DNA of 64,000 nucleotides. It comes from Cognatilysobacter xinjiangensis. GTDB taxonomy: Bacteria > Pseudomonadota > Gammaproteobacteria > Xanthomonadales > Xanthomonadaceae. A program made the translations under genes and the position numbers. Under the pieces are notes generated by a model that was given only the letters and a program-made list of their open reading frames with translations, searched no databases and was not told where the DNA came from. Positions 10,801 through 18,949 of the stretch are shown here, piece by piece. Within the stretch, counting starts at the first letter, position 1. The number at the start of each line of letters is the position of its first letter. The stretch lies in assembly GCF_014651995.1 (NCBI RefSeq), contig NZ_BMXY01000001.1:372001-436000 (forward strand). The letters are read 5' to 3'.

Positions 10801-11351
10801 GCAGCGGGCTGGGCCTCGCGATCAGCGCCGAACTCGCGGACGCGATGGGCGGCCGCATCTCGGTCGAAAGCGTGCCCGGCGCGGGCGCGACGTTCCACGT
10901 CGACCTGCCGCTGCGCGAGGCGGTGTCGGCCCCGGTTTCGATACCGGCGACGCCTGCCGTCCGCGAGGCGTCGCCACTGCCATCGTTGTCGGTGCTGCTG
11001 GTAGAGGACGACGCGACCGTGGCGGCCGTGGTGCGCGGCCTGCTGGAAGCGCAGGGCCACCGCGTGAAGCACGTGGCGCACGGCCTGGCCGCGCTCGCGG
11101 AGGCGACGGTCGCCGCCTACGACATCGCGCTGCTGGACCTCGACCTGCCGGGCATCGATGGCTTCGCCGTGGCGCGCCAGCTGCGCGCGCAGGGCTTCCG
11201 GGCGCCGATGGTCGCGGTGACCGCACGCGCCGACGCGGCATCCGAGCCGACGGCGCGCGCGGCCGGTTTCGACGGTTTCCTGCGCAAGCCCGTGACCGGC
11301 GCGATGCTGGGCGAACTGCTGCGCGAGACGCTGGCGGCGGAGGCGGGCTGA
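7815..11351 (+). CDS. Hybrid sensor histidine kinase with periplasmic two-component propeller
   Basis: A 1178-residue signalling protein. Residues 1-27 are a signal peptide. About 30-640 hold repeated propeller blades (RAGYLWIATSDGLARFDG, GRLWVGTANGVAHWDG and others). A Y_Y_Y domain follows, then one membrane helix at 766-785. The cytoplasmic part has a HisKA domain with H821 in FGHEVRTPM, an ATPase domain (NLLGNAGKFT, DTGPGL, GGSGLGL) and a C-terminal receiver with D1108 in LLDLDLPG and the RKPV lysine. No DNA-binding domain is present, so a separate phosphotransfer or regulator protein is needed; none lies nearby. The ATG at 7815 follows AGGGGGGATGCAGG. Ligand unknown. Confidence 0.92.
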   Translation: MHRGIVGRIAGLLVVAAMLAGGHARAGLPETPRPRQFTVADGLPSNRINDIAQDRAGYLWIATSDGLARFDGVSFRIWRVEQGLRDNFVWSLAIDAQDRVWIGTRSAGLAMLDARRERFTWYDATTPGVGGTEVWCVAAARDGDIWFGTASAGLHRLHAGRVERFVPRPGDARSLPHTAVRKLEIGRDGRLWVGTANGVAHWDGAGFVRDDATRLPDPAINGLAAERDGALWIGTPRGLVRRDRDGSLHAPAWTPTGGAPLQMLLRDREDTHWFDVPEGLGVESEHRVVTVPLYSSASRGLVRPAWVGAHEDHEGGLWFASNTHGLWYLPPRWRQFSVLSRRIDDPATLANAQVRGIAPGGDGTLWLVGSGGVLDRFDSETGEVDHVAHDVGQGVILDGVLADRDGRVWISYLDGLARFDPPSGRLMRWSVGMHDGALSGESHALLQDRAGRIWLGGEGGVQLREPGGRVLASLQPGDGRGLPRGAAVHDLELGPGGVPWLATSVGLLEWSEARQRLVRVAGTDGAAVHGLALDAAGDVWLARFGAVERYRLQHGRLALRDRLDADAGFPRVAPTGITVDANGIGWATSVRGLVRVDPLARRIRVYGVRDGLPSQEFAAAPVARPGDGRILVGTPEGLVVFDPAVVRPASHVPQLRIESVDVRRGDRRIPLSAGTLAELRDGDRDLRVRARLVSFNNAGANAYRFRLAGFDRGWIDVGADGERVFSQLPAGRYRLQVIARGADQVWSAPQSLEFSVRPPWWRTGWAYATFAVVALLALATAALVLRNRLQRRAALQRIEHERRLAQEASDAKTRFLATFGHEVRTPMTGVLGMTELLADTPLDARQRGYLDSIRTAGEHLLRLLNDALDLARIDSGHLEIADEPFDLHRMLDEVAALTAPLAGQRGLAFALAVAPDVPRAIVGDCSRLRQILLNLLGNAGKFTEHGSIRLRIARHGDRLRFSVSDTGPGLSREQAARLFHRFQQAEGARTAARYGGSGLGLAISAELADAMGGRISVESVPGAGATFHVDLPLREAVSAPVSIPATPAVREASPLPSLSVLLVEDDATVAAVVRGLLEAQGHRVKHVAHGLAALAEATVAAYDIALLDLDLPGIDGFAVARQLRAQGFRAPMVAVTARADAASEPTARAAGFDGFLRKPVTGAMLGELLRETLAAEAG

Positions 11352-11364
11352 GCTGCGCGCGTCG

Positions 11365-11805
11365 TCAGTCGAAGCGACGCAGCGCGGTGACGCCGAAGCC
11401 GGTGTCGTAGTAGATCCAGTCGCTGGCGTTGTCGCGCAGCCAGTCGATGCGTGCGCGTGCGGCGGCGGGCACGCGGCAGATCACCGCGGTCAGGGTGCCG
11501 ACGAAGGGCTGCGAGAACGGGCCGGGCTCGTCGGCCCAGCCCATGCAGCTCACGGCGGCCGCGGTGTCGGCCGGCCAGTCGAGACGTGACCACAGTTGCG
11601 CGAGTTCGCCACCGTCGAGCGCGCGCACGGGCAGTGAAAGGCCGTCATGGCGCTCCATGCGCACGCCCGTAGCCGTGTCGCGAAGCGTCCAGACGGGATC
11701 GGGCGGCCCGTCGGTGCGGTGGTCGTAGCGTCCGGAGAAGCTCTCGGTGGCACCTGCAGCCGGCGCGAGCACCATGCCCGCGAGCAGCAGCGCCAGCGCC
11801 CTCAT
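11365..11805 (-). CDS. Secreted protein of unknown function
   Basis: I do not recognise this family. The product has 146 residues with a clear signal peptide ([18 protein letters not shown]). The mature part is about 127 residues, with two cysteines (in VSCMGW and VICRVP) that could form one disulfide, and many aromatic residues. Its start overlaps the hemE stop by a shared ATGA, so it is co-translated with hemE. That link may be only positional. Confidence 0.6.
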   Translation of the reverse strand: MRALALLLAGMVLAPAAGATESFSGRYDHRTDGPPDPVWTLRDTATGVRMERHDGLSLPVRALDGGELAQLWSRLDWPADTAAAVSCMGWADEPGPFSQPFVGTLTAVICRVPAAARARIDWLRDNASDWIYYDTGFGVTALRRFD

Positions 11806-12878
11806 CGCGCGCTGAGCTCGTGCACCGCGCGCACCAGCGCGGCGACGTGCTCCGGATCCATGTCAGGCGACATGCCGTGTCCGAGGTTGAACACGTGCCC
11901 CTCGCGCGAGCCGCCGTTGCCGTCGCGGTACGAATCGAGCGCGCGGCCGGCCTCGCGGCGGATCGCCTCGGGCGAGGCGTAGAGCGTCACCGGGTCGAGA
12001 TTGCCCTGCAGCGCGACGCGACCGCCGGTGCGACGCGCAGCGTCGCCGAGGTCGACGGTCCAGTCGATGCCGACGCCCTCGGCGCCGGTCGCGGCGAGGG
12101 CTTCGAGGTGCAGGCCGTTGCCCTTGCCGAAAAGGATCAGCGGCGCAGCGTCAGCGCCTTCGCCGCGCGGCAGCTCGCGCGCGATGCGCTCGAGGTAGCG
12201 CAGCGAGAACTCGCGGTACATGGCCGGCGACAGCACGCCGCCCCAGGTGTCGAACACCTGCATCGCCTGCGCACCGGCGATGCGCTGCGCGTCGAGATAG
12301 GCGATGACCGCGTCGGTGACCACGTCGAGCAGGCGATGCATGGCCTGCGGATCGTTGAGCGCGAGCGACTTCACCCGCGCGAAATCCTTGCTGCCGCCGC
12401 CTTCGACCATGTAACAGGCCAGCGTCCACGGGCTGCCCGAGAAGCCGATCAGCGGCACGCGACCGCCCAGCTCGCGGCGGATCAGCGAGACCGCATCGGT
12501 GACGTAGCGGAGCTCGCTGCCGACGTCGGGCACGGCGAGCCTGGCGATGTCGTCGGCCGTGCGCACCGGGCGCTCGAACTTCGGGCCCTCGCCTTCGACG
12601 AAGTACAGCCCAAGGCCCATCGCGTCGGGCACGGTGAGGATGTCGGAGAACAGGATCGCCGCATCCAGCGGGAAACGCTCCAGCGGCTGCAGCGTGACCT
12701 CGCAGGCGATCTCCGGGTTCTTCGCCATGGCCAGGAAGCTGCCGGCGCGCTTGCGCGTGGCGCGGTACTCCGGCAGGTAACGGCCGGCCTGTCGCATCAG
12801 CCACACGGGCGTGCGGTCGACGGATTCGCGGCGCAGCGCGCGCAGGAAGCGGTCGTTCTGGAGGGTGGGATGAGTCAT
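11802..12878 (-). CDS. hemE: Uroporphyrinogen decarboxylase
   Basis: A 358-residue enzyme that removes four carboxyl groups from uroporphyrinogen III in haem synthesis. Motifs are [56 protein letters not shown] and the C-terminal [20 protein letters not shown]. The ATG at 12878 gives the usual length; the frame stays open 32 codons upstream without further family similarity. It precedes a coupled small secreted protein. Confidence 0.97.
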   Translation of the reverse strand: MTHPTLQNDRFLRALRRESVDRTPVWLMRQAGRYLPEYRATRKRAGSFLAMAKNPEIACEVTLQPLERFPLDAAILFSDILTVPDAMGLGLYFVEGEGPKFERPVRTADDIARLAVPDVGSELRYVTDAVSLIRRELGGRVPLIGFSGSPWTLACYMVEGGGSKDFARVKSLALNDPQAMHRLLDVVTDAVIAYLDAQRIAGAQAMQVFDTWGGVLSPAMYREFSLRYLERIARELPRGEGADAAPLILFGKGNGLHLEALAATGAEGVGIDWTVDLGDAARRTGGRVALQGNLDPVTLYASPEAIRREAGRALDSYRDGNGGSREGHVFNLGHGMSPDMDPEHVAALVRAVHELSAR

Positions 12879-12945
12879 GTGGGAACGTCGCTCCGGCTGG
12901 TCTGGTCGGGTGCGGTGCATTCTGCGCATGGCGCAGGCGGCGGTT

Positions 12946-13025
12946 ACGTCGCTTCGGGGAACGGTTGATGCCATCGACGGCGCTCACGTCGCTTCGGTCG
13001 TCGACTGAGGCCATCCATGGCGCAC
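12946..13025. repeat. Imperfect 40-bp tandem duplication upstream of hemE
   Basis: Two units of exactly 40 bases start at 12946 and 12986. Each begins with ACGTCGCTTCGG, then 13 variable bases, then a near-identical 15-base end (CCATCGACGGCGCTC against CCATCCATGGCGCAC). The units are non-coding and lie between hemE and the WGR gene. The second runs up to a hairpin cluster. Function unknown. Confidence 0.6.
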
Positions 13026-13047
13026 GCGGATCGCTTCCGATCGTCCT

Positions 13048-13119
13048 GCCCGGGCATCCATGCCCGGGCGCGCTGCCCCGCATGGACTGCCCCGGCAGTC
13101 CATCAGCGCGGGGCAGCGC
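13048..13119. repeat. Two adjacent long hairpins, one nested
   Basis: The first palindrome is GCCCGGGCAT (13048-13057) with ATGCCCGGGC (13060-13069). The second follows at once: outer arms GCGCTGCCCCGC (13070-13081) and GCGGGGCAGCGC (13108-13119) enclose an inner palindrome ATGGACTGCC (82-91) and GGCAGTCCAT (94-103). All arms pair perfectly. No T-tract follows on either strand. The right half codes for the last residues of the WGR protein. It could end transcription from the aroKB side, act as a REP-like element, or bind a protein. Confidence 0.7.
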
Positions 13120-13354
13120 CCTCCGCGAACATCAGCTGGAAGCCGCGCTTGATGTGCGTGTCGCGCGCGCTTTCCAGCGCTGCAAACGCGGAAGCCTGGT
13201 CCAGGAACTGCTCGCGACGCACGGTGCTGCGGCCGCCGATCTGGCCGGACTCACGCACGAGCGTCCACCCGCCGAGCAGGTCGGGCTGGAGCATGAACTG
13301 GACGAAGCGCGGCGCTTCGCGGCCTTCGGGCCGTTGTTGCAGGAGCAGTCGCAT
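13103..13354 (-). CDS. Small WGR-like protein with degenerate WGR triad
   Basis: An 83-residue protein matching the stand-alone WGR domain: RFVQFMLQPDLLGGWTLVRE, then a glycine-rich turn, then REQFLDQASAFAALESARDT and KRGFQL. In the family the sequence after VRE usually reads WGRIG; here it reads SGQIGG, so the triad is lost. WGR domains are linked to nucleic-acid binding, but the role of such small proteins is unknown. It lies downstream of aroKB on the same strand, and its 3' end is built into a long hairpin. Confidence 0.7.
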   Translation of the reverse strand: MRLLLQQRPEGREAPRFVQFMLQPDLLGGWTLVRESGQIGGRSTVRREQFLDQASAFAALESARDTHIKRGFQLMFAEGAAPR

Positions 13355-13423
13355 CGGCGGAATTGTAGCCGCGCGGGGTGAATGCCGGGCCGCGGGCCGG
13401 TCCGGTCGCCCGCGGCGCGCCGA

Positions 13424-15055
13424 TCAGTCGGCGGCCAGAACCTCGAGCACCTTCGCCTCGGGAACATCGCGCGCGATGCGGCCTTCGCCGGCCGCGTCCC
13501 AGAGGATGAAGCGCAGGCCCGCGGCATCGGCCTTCTTGTCCAGCCGCATCCGGGCGAGCAACGACGGCGGCGACAGCCCGGCCGGAATCCGCGTGGGCAG
13601 GCCGAAACGGGCAAGTAGGCGCTCGAGTCGATCGGCGTCCGCCATCGGTGCGCGCCCAAGCGCAGCCGAGAGACGCGCAGCCAGCACCATGCCGACCGCG
13701 ACCGCCTCCCCATGAACCAGTCCGCCGACCGCGCCCGCATAGCCCTGCTCGGCCTCGATCGCGTGACCGAAGGTATGGCCGAAGTTGAGCAGCGCGCGAT
13801 CGCCGCGCTCGAACGGATCGCGCGCGACAACCTCGGCCTTGAACCCGCAGGAGCGCGCCACCGCCTCGGCGATGGCGTCCGGATCGCGCACGAGCAGCGC
13901 GTCGGCCTTCGCTTCCAGCCAGCCCAGGAAGTGCGCGTCGAACACCGCGCCGTATTTCGCCACCTCGGCAAGACCCGCGCGCAGTTCGCGATCCGGCAAC
14001 GTGGCGAGCATCGCCGTGTCGGCCACCACCGCCGACGGCGGATGGAACGCGCCGACGAGATTCTTGCCGGCCGGCAGGTCCACGGCGGTCTTGCCGCCGA
14101 CGGAGGAATCGACCATCGCCAGCAGCGTGGTGGGCACCTGCACCACGTCGATGCCGCGCATCCAGCAGGCGGCCGCGAAGCCGGCAAGATCGCCGACCAC
14201 GCCGCCGCCGAGTGCGACCACCGCCGCGTCGCGCGTGGCGCCGAGCGCTGCGAGCGCATCGATCACTTCGCGCCAGCGGTCCAGCGTCTTTTCCGATTCG
14301 CCCGGTGGAATCACATGTGTGGCGAGGTCCAGCGTCGGCCGATGCCGCCGCAGCGCGGCCTCGACCACTGGCGCGTGCAGCGCGGCGACGTTCGCATCGG
14401 TAACCAGCAGCGCCTGGCGTCCGCGAAGCGCGGCGGCCAGCGCCTCGCCGTCGGCCACGAGGCCGGCACCGATGTGGATCGGGTAGGGGCCCGACGGCGA
14501 GTCGACGTCCAGGCGATGGCGCGCGCCGCCCGAGGCCGATGCAAGCGGCAGCGCGCGGAACAGCGCCTCGACGACCTCGTGCGCGGTACGCGCGTCGGTG
14601 TCCAGCCGAAGGTGCGCCACCGCCGCGTAATGCGCGCCGCGATCGCGGGCCATCGCCTCGAGCGTCGCCTCGCGGTCGACCAGCGCGAGCAGCGGGCGGT
14701 CGCCGCGATCGCGCAGGCGCTCGAGCTGGCGGCGCACGCCGGCATGCAGGTGCACTACGCAGCCGGCCGCACGCATGCGCTCGCGGTTGCCGGCGTCGAG
14801 CACCGCGCCGGCGCCCGTGGCCAGCACGATGCCGTCCTCCTCGAGGCAACGCACGAGCATCTCGGACTCCAGCGCACGGAACGCGGCCTCGCCGTCCTGC
14901 TCGAAGATATCGGTGATGCGGCGGCCCGCGGCCTGCTCGAGGGTCTGGTCGAGATCGACGAATCGCAGGCCGAGCCGCGTGGCCAGCAACGGGCCGACGG
15001 TCGACTTGCCGGCGCCGGTGGGCCCGACGAGTACGAATCGCTGGTAGGAGGTCAT
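13424..15055 (-). CDS. aroKB: Bifunctional shikimate kinase / 3-dehydroquinate synthase
   Basis: One uninterrupted frame of 543 residues joins two shikimate-pathway enzymes. Residues 1-170 are shikimate kinase: P-loop GPTGAGKST at 11-19, [10 protein letters not shown], and ATGAGAVLD. Residues about 176-543 are 3-dehydroquinate synthase: [47 protein letters not shown] (metal-binding glutamate), [11 protein letters not shown] and [10 protein letters not shown]. The junction ([17 protein letters not shown]) has no ATG, GTG or TTG that could start a separate aroB. The ATG at 15055 overlaps the stop of the upstream kinase gene. A TAGAAT lies six bases before it. Confidence 0.93.
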   Translation of the reverse strand: MTSYQRFVLVGPTGAGKSTVGPLLATRLGLRFVDLDQTLEQAAGRRITDIFEQDGEAAFRALESEMLVRCLEEDGIVLATGAGAVLDAGNRERMRAAGCVVHLHAGVRRQLERLRDRGDRPLLALVDREATLEAMARDRGAHYAAVAHLRLDTDARTAHEVVEALFRALPLASASGGARHRLDVDSPSGPYPIHIGAGLVADGEALAAALRGRQALLVTDANVAALHAPVVEAALRRHRPTLDLATHVIPPGESEKTLDRWREVIDALAALGATRDAAVVALGGGVVGDLAGFAAACWMRGIDVVQVPTTLLAMVDSSVGGKTAVDLPAGKNLVGAFHPPSAVVADTAMLATLPDRELRAGLAEVAKYGAVFDAHFLGWLEAKADALLVRDPDAIAEAVARSCGFKAEVVARDPFERGDRALLNFGHTFGHAIEAEQGYAGAVGGLVHGEAVAVGMVLAARLSAALGRAPMADADRLERLLARFGLPTRIPAGLSPPSLLARMRLDKKADAAGLRFILWDAAGEGRIARDVPEAKVLEVLAAD

Positions 15056-15903
15056 GCGCCGATTCTAGGCGGCGTCGTATTCGCATTACGTAATCGTTCG
15101 ACGTCGCCCGCATCGGGAACGCGCTGTGCATCGATGCGCACCACCGCATCGGCGATGCCCGGCAGCGCGCGCAGCGCGTGCCGGCTCAGGCGCTCGAAGT
15201 GCTGCACGAAGTGCTCGATTCGCGCCGGCGACATTCCGCGCGACAGATCGCCGGCGTGCAGCGCGCGTTCCTGCTCCCAGCGCCAGCCGGCCACGACGTC
15301 GAAGCCCGGCGGCGCGAGGAACAGCAGGCCCGGCAGCCGCGACCAGAGCGAGGGGTAGTCGCGCGCGAGCGCCTCGTTGCACCATCCTCGCCAAATGCCC
15401 TGCGGATCCTCGTCGCGCTCCAGTGCGTTCACCGGCGTGGCGAGTGCGGACGACGGCTCCGGCGCGAGTCGCAGGCACCAGCCTTCGACGAACACCAGGT
15501 CGCAGGCATGGACAGGCGGCCAGTCGCGCACGGGAAGGCGGCGGTCGCTGCGCTTGTCGAAGCGCGGCAGCCGCAGCGGGCGCCGCGCGGCCAATGCGTC
15601 GAGCGTTTCGATCGCCAACTCGACGTCATGGGTGCCCGGCGGCCCGCGCGTGGCCAGCAGCGGGTGCACGCGCTGCGCCAGCACCAGGCGTGCGGGACGG
15701 TCGAGGTAGAAGTCGTCGAGCGACACCGCTATCGCACGCAGCCCGCGCGCCTCGGCCGCTTCCACGCAGCGGGCGGCCAGCGTCGACTTGCCCGAACCCT
15801 GCAGCCCCGCGATCGCATAGGGCATCGGCGCGGCGAGCGCCCGCGCGAGCACGGCGTCGACGAACGTCTTGGCCGGGGCATGCACGTGCAGCGGTACGGA
15901 CAT
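15052..15903 (-). CDS. P-loop kinase, probable D-glycerate 3-kinase
   Basis: A 283-residue kinase with a P-loop GLQGSGKST at 33-41, [10 protein letters not shown] just after it, [11 protein letters not shown] and VFVEGWCLR. This pattern fits the glycerate 3-kinase group related to uridine and pantothenate kinases. The substrate is inferred from family only. The start at 15903 is only 17 bases from the divergent pdxH start, so regulatory sites must lie inside one of the genes or the true start is further in. It is translationally coupled to aroKB. Confidence 0.7.
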   Translation of the reverse strand: MSVPLHVHAPAKTFVDAVLARALAAPMPYAIAGLQGSGKSTLAARCVEAAEARGLRAIAVSLDDFYLDRPARLVLAQRVHPLLATRGPPGTHDVELAIETLDALAARRPLRLPRFDKRSDRRLPVRDWPPVHACDLVFVEGWCLRLAPEPSSALATPVNALERDEDPQGIWRGWCNEALARDYPSLWSRLPGLLFLAPPGFDVVAGWRWEQERALHAGDLSRGMSPARIEHFVQHFERLSRHALRALPGIADAVVRIDAQRVPDAGDVERLRNANTTPPRIGA

Positions 15904-15920
15904 GCCCGCACAATAGCGCG

Positions 15921-16523
15921 ATGGAGACGCCCGCCCTGCTTGCCGAAGCCCTCGCCACTTTCGAGCACCTGTTCGTGCAGGCCGCCGAGGCCGGCGAGCC
16001 CGATCCCACCGCGATGGCGCTGGCCACGGCCTCGCTCGATGCGCGCCCCTCGCTGCGCATGGTGCTGCTGAAGGCGCACGATGCGCGCGGCTTCGTGTTC
16101 TACACGCACATGGACGGCCGCAAGGGCCGCGAGTTGCAGGACAACCCGCAGGCCTCGCTGCTGTTCCACTGGCCGCGCCTGCGCAACGGCGTGCAGGTAC
16201 GCATCGAGGGCGAGGTGCAGGTGGTGGCCGACGAGGAGGCCGACCTCTACTTCGCCTCGCGTCCGCGCGGCAGCCAGATCGGCGCCTGGGCGTCGAAGCA
16301 GTCGGAAACGCTGGAGTCGGTGGAATCCTTCGAGTCCCGTCTGCAGCAGGTCGAACGCGAATTCGCCGGCCGCGACATCCCGCGCCCGCCACGCTGGACC
16401 GGCTTCCGGGTCAAGCCGCGCCGCATCGAGTTCTGGTACGGCGCGCAGTACCGGCTGCACGAGCGCAAGGTCTACGAGCGCGACGTGGCCGGGGAATGGA
16501 CCACGCGGATGCTCTATCCGTGA
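15921..16523 (+). CDS. pdxH: Pyridoxine/pyridoxamine 5'-phosphate oxidase
   Basis: A 200-residue FMN enzyme that makes pyridoxal phosphate. Motifs are [73 protein letters not shown] and the C-terminal [16 protein letters not shown] at 15909-15914 lies six bases before the ATG and could be a -10 for a leaderless transcript (inference). The next gene overlaps its stop. Confidence 0.95.
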   Translation: METPALLAEALATFEHLFVQAAEAGEPDPTAMALATASLDARPSLRMVLLKAHDARGFVFYTHMDGRKGRELQDNPQASLLFHWPRLRNGVQVRIEGEVQVVADEEADLYFASRPRGSQIGAWASKQSETLESVESFESRLQQVEREFAGRDIPRPPRWTGFRVKPRRIEFWYGAQYRLHERKVYERDVAGEWTTRMLYP

Positions 16524-17326
16524 CCCGCGTCGTCGGGCCGCAACGCATCGTCTGCCTAACCGAGGAACCGACCGAGACGCTCTACGCGCTCGGCGAGGAC
16601 CGCCGCATCGTCGGCATCAGCGGCTTCACCGTTCGCCCCGCGAAGGCGCGCAAGGAGAAGCCGAAGGTCAGCGCGTTCACCAGCGCGAAGATCGACGAGA
16701 TCCTCAAGCTCCAGCCCGACTTCGTGGTCGGCTTCTCCGACATCCAGGCCGACATCGCGTCGGCGCTGATCCGTCACGGTGTCGAAGTCTGGATCAGCAA
16801 CCACCGCAGCGTGGACGGCATCCTGGACTACATCCGCCGGCTCGGCGCGCTGGTCGGCGCCGGCGAGCGCGCGAACGCCTATGCGGACGCGCTCGCGCGC
16901 GGGCTCGACGAGATCGCCGCCGCGGGCCGTGCATTGCCGGTGCGTCCGAAGGTGTATTTCGAGGAATGGGACGAGCCGATCATCACCGGCATCCGCTGGG
17001 TGGCCGAGCTGATCGACATCGCCGGCGGCATCGACCTGCTGCCCGCGCGCGCGATCGAGCCGCTGGCGAAGAACCGCATCATCGCCGACGACCGGGAGAT
17101 CACGCAGGCCGCGCCCGACATCGTCATCGGCTCTTGGTGCGGCAAGAAGTTCCGGCCCGAGCGCGTGGCCGCGCGGCCCGGCTGGCAGGACGTGCCCGCG
17201 GTGCGCGACGACGAACTGCACGAGATCAAGTCGCCATTGATCCTGCAGCCGGGCCCCGCGGCGCTCACTGACGGCGTGCGGGAGATCCAGCGGATCGTGC
17301 ACGCCTGGGCGGCTCGACGCGCCTGA
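16520..17326 (+). CDS. BtuF-like cobalamin/metal-chelate binding protein lacking a signal peptide
   Basis: A 268-residue protein of the class III substrate-binding fold: [18 protein letters not shown], a central helix, then [20 protein letters not shown], and a C-terminal lobe ending [19 protein letters not shown]. BtuF and siderophore-binding proteins normally have a signal peptide; none is visible with either possible start. I prefer the GTG at 16520, which overlaps the pdxH stop (GTGA); an ATG at 16496 would add eight residues. It is therefore probably cytoplasmic. No ABC permease or ATPase gene is near. Function is uncertain. Confidence 0.7.
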   Translation: MTRVVGPQRIVCLTEEPTETLYALGEDRRIVGISGFTVRPAKARKEKPKVSAFTSAKIDEILKLQPDFVVGFSDIQADIASALIRHGVEVWISNHRSVDGILDYIRRLGALVGAGERANAYADALARGLDEIAAAGRALPVRPKVYFEEWDEPIITGIRWVAELIDIAGGIDLLPARAIEPLAKNRIIADDREITQAAPDIVIGSWCGKKFRPERVAARPGWQDVPAVRDDELHEIKSPLILQPGPAALTDGVREIQRIVHAWAARRA

Positions 17327-17329
17327 GGC

Positions 17330-17797
17330 TCAGTGCGGGAAGAAGTCCCGCGTGAACTGCATCGTCGACGTCGAATTGCCGTAGCGGATCACCAGGTCGA
17401 AGCGCAGCGATTCGGGCGGCGCGATTTGGACGGTGCCGACACGGTCCACGAAGCCGTCGACGCTGATCTCGCGCAACGTGATGCGCTCGGGCGTGCCGCG
17501 GTCGGGCGTCACCGTCGCATCGATGCTCACCGGCAGGCCGGCGGCGTCGCTGCCGTCGGCGCGGCGCACGCTGACCAGCAGCATGGCGACGCGACCCGAG
17601 CGCTCCAGTCCATAGCGCTTCGCGATTGCCTCGTCGAGCGTCGAGGTCTGCAGCGCGCTGGCATGCACGACGACGTCACCCAGGCGCGCCTCGGCCTGCT
17701 GCGGGGCCTGCGACGTGGAGGCCGTCACCGGCGGGGTGCTCCCGCCGCAGGCGGCGAGGGCGAGGACGAAGGGAGCCAGCAGGGCGATGCGTCGCAT
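17330..17797 (-). CDS. DUF4426 lipoprotein
   Basis: A 155-residue lipoprotein: the signal ends LALAACGG with C17 as the acylated residue. The mature domain matches DUF4426, with RYGLERSGRVAMLLVSVRR in the middle and FDLVIRYGNSTSTMQFTRDF at the end. The function is unknown. In Pseudomonas a DUF4426 gene lies in the pilT-yggS-proC-metXW region, and here it follows proC closely, which supports the call. Confidence 0.75.
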   Translation of the reverse strand: MRRIALLAPFVLALAACGGSTPPVTASTSQAPQQAEARLGDVVVHASALQTSTLDEAIAKRYGLERSGRVAMLLVSVRRADGSDAAGLPVSIDATVTPDRGTPERITLREISVDGFVDRVGTVQIAPPESLRFDLVIRYGNSTSTMQFTRDFFPH

Positions 17798-17805
17798 GGG
17801 ATTCC

Positions 17806-18636
17806 TCAGTCGTTGGCGGCCGACAGCTCGCGGCCGCGCTGCGTGGCGCGCTCGATCGCGCGGTCGAGCAAGGCTGCAAAGCCGCCGGCCTGCAGGGTTT
17901 CGACGGCAGCCTGCGTGGTGCCGCCGGGCGAGGTCACCCGCGCACGCAGCACCGGTGCGGGCTCGACGGCCTGCACCAGCATGGCGGCCGCGCCCGCGAT
18001 CGTCTGCCGCACCAGCAGCGAAGCGGCGTCCGGGGGCAGGCCCTGGCGCTCGGCTGCGGCCTGCATGGCCTCGGCGAGCAGGAACACGTAGGCCGGGCCG
18101 CTGCCGGACACGGCGGTCACCGCGTCCATCAGTGCCTCGTCGTCGATCCACGTGGTGGGGCCGCCGCTTTCGAGCAGGGCCGCGGCGCGTTGGCGCTGCG
18201 CGGGCGTGACGGCGCCCGTCGCGAACAGCCCGGTGACGCCCTGGCCGATCAGCGACGGCGTGTTCGGCATCGCGCGCACGATCGCGCGGCCGCCGCCGAG
18301 CCAGCGGTCGATCTGCGCGCTGGTGATCCCTGCGGCGATCGAGACCATGAGCGCGTCGGCGGGTGCCACGCCCGCGAGTTCACCGCAGACCGCCCGCATC
18401 ACCTGCGGCTTCACCGCCAGCACCACAGTCGACGCGCCCGCCGCCGCCTCGCCCGCGGTCGCGAACACGGCGACGCCGAAGTCCTTCGCCAGCGCATCGC
18501 GCAGCGCATCGACCGGCTCGGCCACGCGGATCGAACCGGCTGCGCGGCCCTGCACCACGAGCCCGCCGATCAGGCTGCGCGCCATGTTGCCGCCACCGAT
18601 GAAGGCGATCGGGCCTGCGGCGTCTTGCTGCGTCAT
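17806..18636 (-). CDS. proC: Pyrroline-5-carboxylate reductase
   Basis: A 276-residue NAD(P)H enzyme for the last step of proline synthesis. It shows the N-terminal dinucleotide motif IAFIGGGNMARSLIGGL, VVLAVKPQVM, IVRAMPNTPSLIGQGVTGLF and the signature VTAVSGSGPAYVFLLAEAM. Length is typical. It lies between a small membrane protein (25-base gap) and the DUF4426 lipoprotein, in a cluster with yggS and pilT as in other gammaproteobacteria. Confidence 0.96.
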   Translation of the reverse strand: MTQQDAAGPIAFIGGGNMARSLIGGLVVQGRAAGSIRVAEPVDALRDALAKDFGVAVFATAGEAAAGASTVVLAVKPQVMRAVCGELAGVAPADALMVSIAAGITSAQIDRWLGGGRAIVRAMPNTPSLIGQGVTGLFATGAVTPAQRQRAAALLESGGPTTWIDDEALMDAVTAVSGSGPAYVFLLAEAMQAAAERQGLPPDAASLLVRQTIAGAAAMLVQAVEPAPVLRARVTSPGGTTQAAVETLQAGGFAALLDRAIERATQRGRELSAAND

Positions 18637-18661
18637 CGACGGTTTCCTCGTTGCGGACGTC

Positions 18662-18946
18662 TCAGGATAGCGGCGTCCCGCGGCGCCGACGGCGGCGGTC
18701 GCTCCAGAGCAGCGTCAGGCTGGTCGCGCCCAGCACGAGCGCAGCCGACAGGACGACATAGGCGGCGACGAGCAGTTGCAGGCCGTGCCGGCAGGCCGGC
18801 TCGACGGCATTGAGCGCACTAGGCCCGCAACTGCCGAAGCGCGCCGCGGCAACCGTCACCGCGACCGCGAGCAGCAACAACCCCAGACCCCCGGCCACGA
18901 TGGCCAGGCGGAACGTGAGGACCACGGGCCGCAGTCGATGCAGCAT
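18662..18946 (-). CDS. Small two-helix membrane protein, unknown
   Basis: A 94-residue protein with predicted membrane helices at about 12-34 and 57-80 and an arginine-rich C-terminus that should face the cytoplasm. I do not recognise it. It occupies a place between yggS and proC. YggT, the membrane protein often found here, is larger and has a duplicated domain, so this is not a typical YggT. It starts four bases after the yggS stop. Confidence 0.5.
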   Translation of the reverse strand: MLHRLRPVVLTFRLAIVAGGLGLLLLAVAVTVAAARFGSCGPSALNAVEPACRHGLQLLVAAYVVLSAALVLGATSLTLLWSDRRRRRRGTPLS

Positions 18947-18949
18947 CGC

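Noticed and set aside
14500-14560. Possible frameshift or missed start separating aroK and aroB
   Set aside because: The frame is continuous and the linker has no ATG, GTG or TTG in frame, so I treat it as a true fusion.
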